From positions 1-6,788 of the forward strand of contig JAUZQL010000325.1 of assembly GCA_030950975.1 (NCBI GenBank): a DNA stretch of 6,788 nucleotides, written 5' to 3'. The notes beneath the pieces were generated by a model that searched no databases, was not told the DNA's origin, and worked only from the letters and a program-made list of their open reading frames with translations. This document shows, piece after piece, positions 5,540 through 6,788 of this stretch. Origin of the DNA: Mariprofundaceae bacterium (GTDB lineage Bacteria > Pseudomonadota > Zetaproteobacteria > Mariprofundales > Mariprofundaceae). Numbering within the stretch: the stretch's first letter is position 1; each line of letters opens with the position of its first letter. A program made the position numbers and the translations under genes.

Positions 5540-6788
5540 ATGTTTCGATATGTTTTTATTTTTCTAATGATGATGATGGGTTTGTTAAGCACTGCTTGTA
5601 GCCCCCATTTACTCCCCCAACTATCTAAGCCCGATTCTGTGTTGCTACATCAACAAGCCCAGAAATCGATGGTTAAGCAACAAGCGCCCTTGCTTACCAG
5701 CAAGGTAAAACAAATCCACTCACTTCATCATAGTTTAGCCTCACCTTTTTTTATTGGGCTTCGTGATGACGATTTAGCTTGGGTTCAAGCGCAAGTAAAA
5801 CCATCCTTAGTACGCCACTGGCATCTGGTGGCGAAACGTTCGATTTGGGTTCGAGAGCGTATTTTAAAAAGCTTGGAAGATGCGGATGCGCCACAAGATT
5901 TACAGGTTATTCCCATTGTTGAATCTGCCTACCAACCGTATGCCTTATCTCGAACGGGTGCGATGGGCTTATGGCAATTGATGCCAAAAACAGCGCAAGG
6001 CTTGGGAATCAATAAAATGCACAATGGCGATGGTCGTCGTCATGTTGAAATATCAACCGATGCGGCTGCTCAGTATTTAATGAGACAACACCAACGATTT
6101 GGCAACTGGCCTCTAGCGTTTGCAGCCTATAATATGGGACCTTATGGTTTAGCAAAACGTTTGAAAAGAACACCTTGGCAGTTATCCGATGGTATTCGTG
6201 CGATGCCTGTCCCCAAAGAAACACGCAATTATGTAATACGTATTTTAGGGGTAACAGCATTATTACATTTACATACATTGAGATTTCCAAAAGAAATTCA
6301 TACGATTAAAGTGACTTTAAATGCACCCGTAGACATTTCAATCTTGGAAAAAAAATTAGCCTTACCCAAAAATTATTTATTTAAATTGAATCCACAGTTG
6401 CATTATAGCCAATATTTTCATGGCTCAGTAACACTGCATATACCGCTCCATTTGCAAGATAGGCTTTTAAAAGTACAACAAGAGTATCGACCTCATTATA
6501 TCCATGTTCGTATACGTTCTGGCGATTCTTTATGGCGTTTGGCAAAACATTATCATACCACCATCAGCCATTTGAAACATTTGAATCCGCATCTATCTAA
6601 AACGTTACATTTAGGTCATCGCATTAAAGTACCAGCCCATGGTTATGGGCAAGCTACAGCGCGTTTAAACCCTTTGCTTTCGGGTGGTCGGCGTATTCAT
6701 TATAAGGTGCGTAAAGGTGATTCTTTATGGAGCATTTCACGTCGATTTGGCACTTCAACCCATGCCATTGCACGTTCCAATCAATTAT
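5540..6788 (+). CDS. mltD: membrane-bound lytic murein transglycosylase D-like lipoprotein, C-terminus cut by right edge
   Basis: 416 codons are visible of an outer-membrane lytic transglycosylase that cleaves the MurNAc-GlcNAc bond of peptidoglycan, forming 1,6-anhydro-muropeptides. Residues 1-20 are a lipoprotein signal peptide (R3, hydrophobic core with four consecutive Met, lipobox LSTAC with C20 as the lipidated residue). The SLT goose-lysozyme-like domain spans about 115-235. E128 in IPIVESAY is the predicted catalytic acid; GAMGLWQLMPKTA (140-152) and AFAAYNMG (193-200) are its conserved motifs. A first LysM peptidoglycan-binding module lies at about 320-364. A second starts at 387 with HYKVRKGDSLW and is cut by the window end. 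E. coli MltD is 452 residues with two LysM modules, so this protein should end soon after the edge unless further LysM copies follow. The ATG is chosen because it gives a complete signal peptide; no Shine-Dalgarno is visible. It is divergent from the ATPase operon, 120 bp away. A link between cell-wall opening and a pilus/secretion machine is possible but unproven. Confidence 0.93.
   Translation, partial: MFRYVFIFLMMMMGLLSTACSPHLLPQLSKPDSVLLHQQAQKSMVKQQAPLLTSKVKQIHSLHHSLASPFFIGLRDDDLAWVQAQVKPSLVRHWHLVAKRSIWVRERILKSLEDADAPQDLQVIPIVESAYQPYALSRTGAMGLWQLMPKTAQGLGINKMHNGDGRRHVEISTDAAAQYLMRQHQRFGNWPLAFAAYNMGPYGLAKRLKRTPWQLSDGIRAMPVPKETRNYVIRILGVTALLHLHTLRFPKEIHTIKVTLNAPVDISILEKKLALPKNYLFKLNPQLHYSQYFHGSVTLHIPLHLQDRLLKVQQEYRPHYIHVRIRSGDSLWRLAKHYHTTISHLKHLNPHLSKTLHLGHRIKVPAHGYGQATARLNPLLSGGRRIHYKVRKGDSLWSISRRFGTSTHAIARSNQL

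Noticed and set aside
5514..5567. Small 17-codon open frame overlapping the mltD start
   Set aside because: It begins at ATG 5514 in a different frame with no ribosome site. Nothing supports a leader peptide beyond its position.
6009..6290. Minus-strand 93-codon open frame inside mltD
   Set aside because: It lies antisense to the conserved SLT catalytic domain, which is plainly the coding strand.

Overview
The window looks like a moderately AT-rich (about 40% GC by eye) Gram-negative proteobacterial chromosome. I favour a gamma- or zetaproteobacterium. The protein families support this: a lipoprotein murein transglycosylase of the MltD type, a type IV pilus-class extension ATPase, and a Pil-Chp-like chemosensory set. 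Nothing in the window fixes the species, and no mobile element, RNA gene or CRISPR array is visible.

Layout. On the minus strand four genes run from right to left as one apparent operon: a PilB/MshE-type hexameric ATPase with a response-regulator receiver (REC) domain fused to its C-terminus (5419-3212), a CheW-family adaptor (3207-2725), a two-transmembrane methyl-accepting chemotaxis protein without an obvious HAMP domain (2586-1129), and the N-terminal 370 codons of a CheA-family histidine kinase that runs off the left edge (1110-1). Gene spacings are 4, 138 and 18 nt. On the plus strand, diverging from the ATPase gene, lies an mltD-like gene (5540 to the right edge, 416 codons visible). 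It encodes a lipobox signal peptide, an SLT catalytic domain and at least two LysM modules. The 120-bp divergent intergenic region and the 138-bp adaptor-MCP gap both carry inverted repeats.

How the genes may work together. In the known Pil-Chp pathway, a PilJ-type receptor with PilI (CheW) controls the ChpA (CheA) kinase. ChpA phosphorylates the free response regulators PilG and PilH, which influence type IV pilus motors. Here the receptor, adaptor and kinase are present, but no free CheY/PilG/PilH is visible. Instead a complete REC domain is covalently attached to a pilus/secretion-type ATPase with all its catalytic motifs intact. The simplest inference is a shortened pathway in which the kinase phosphorylates the motor ATPase itself. 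This fusion is the most noteworthy feature of the window. The function is inferred from domain content and gene order only.
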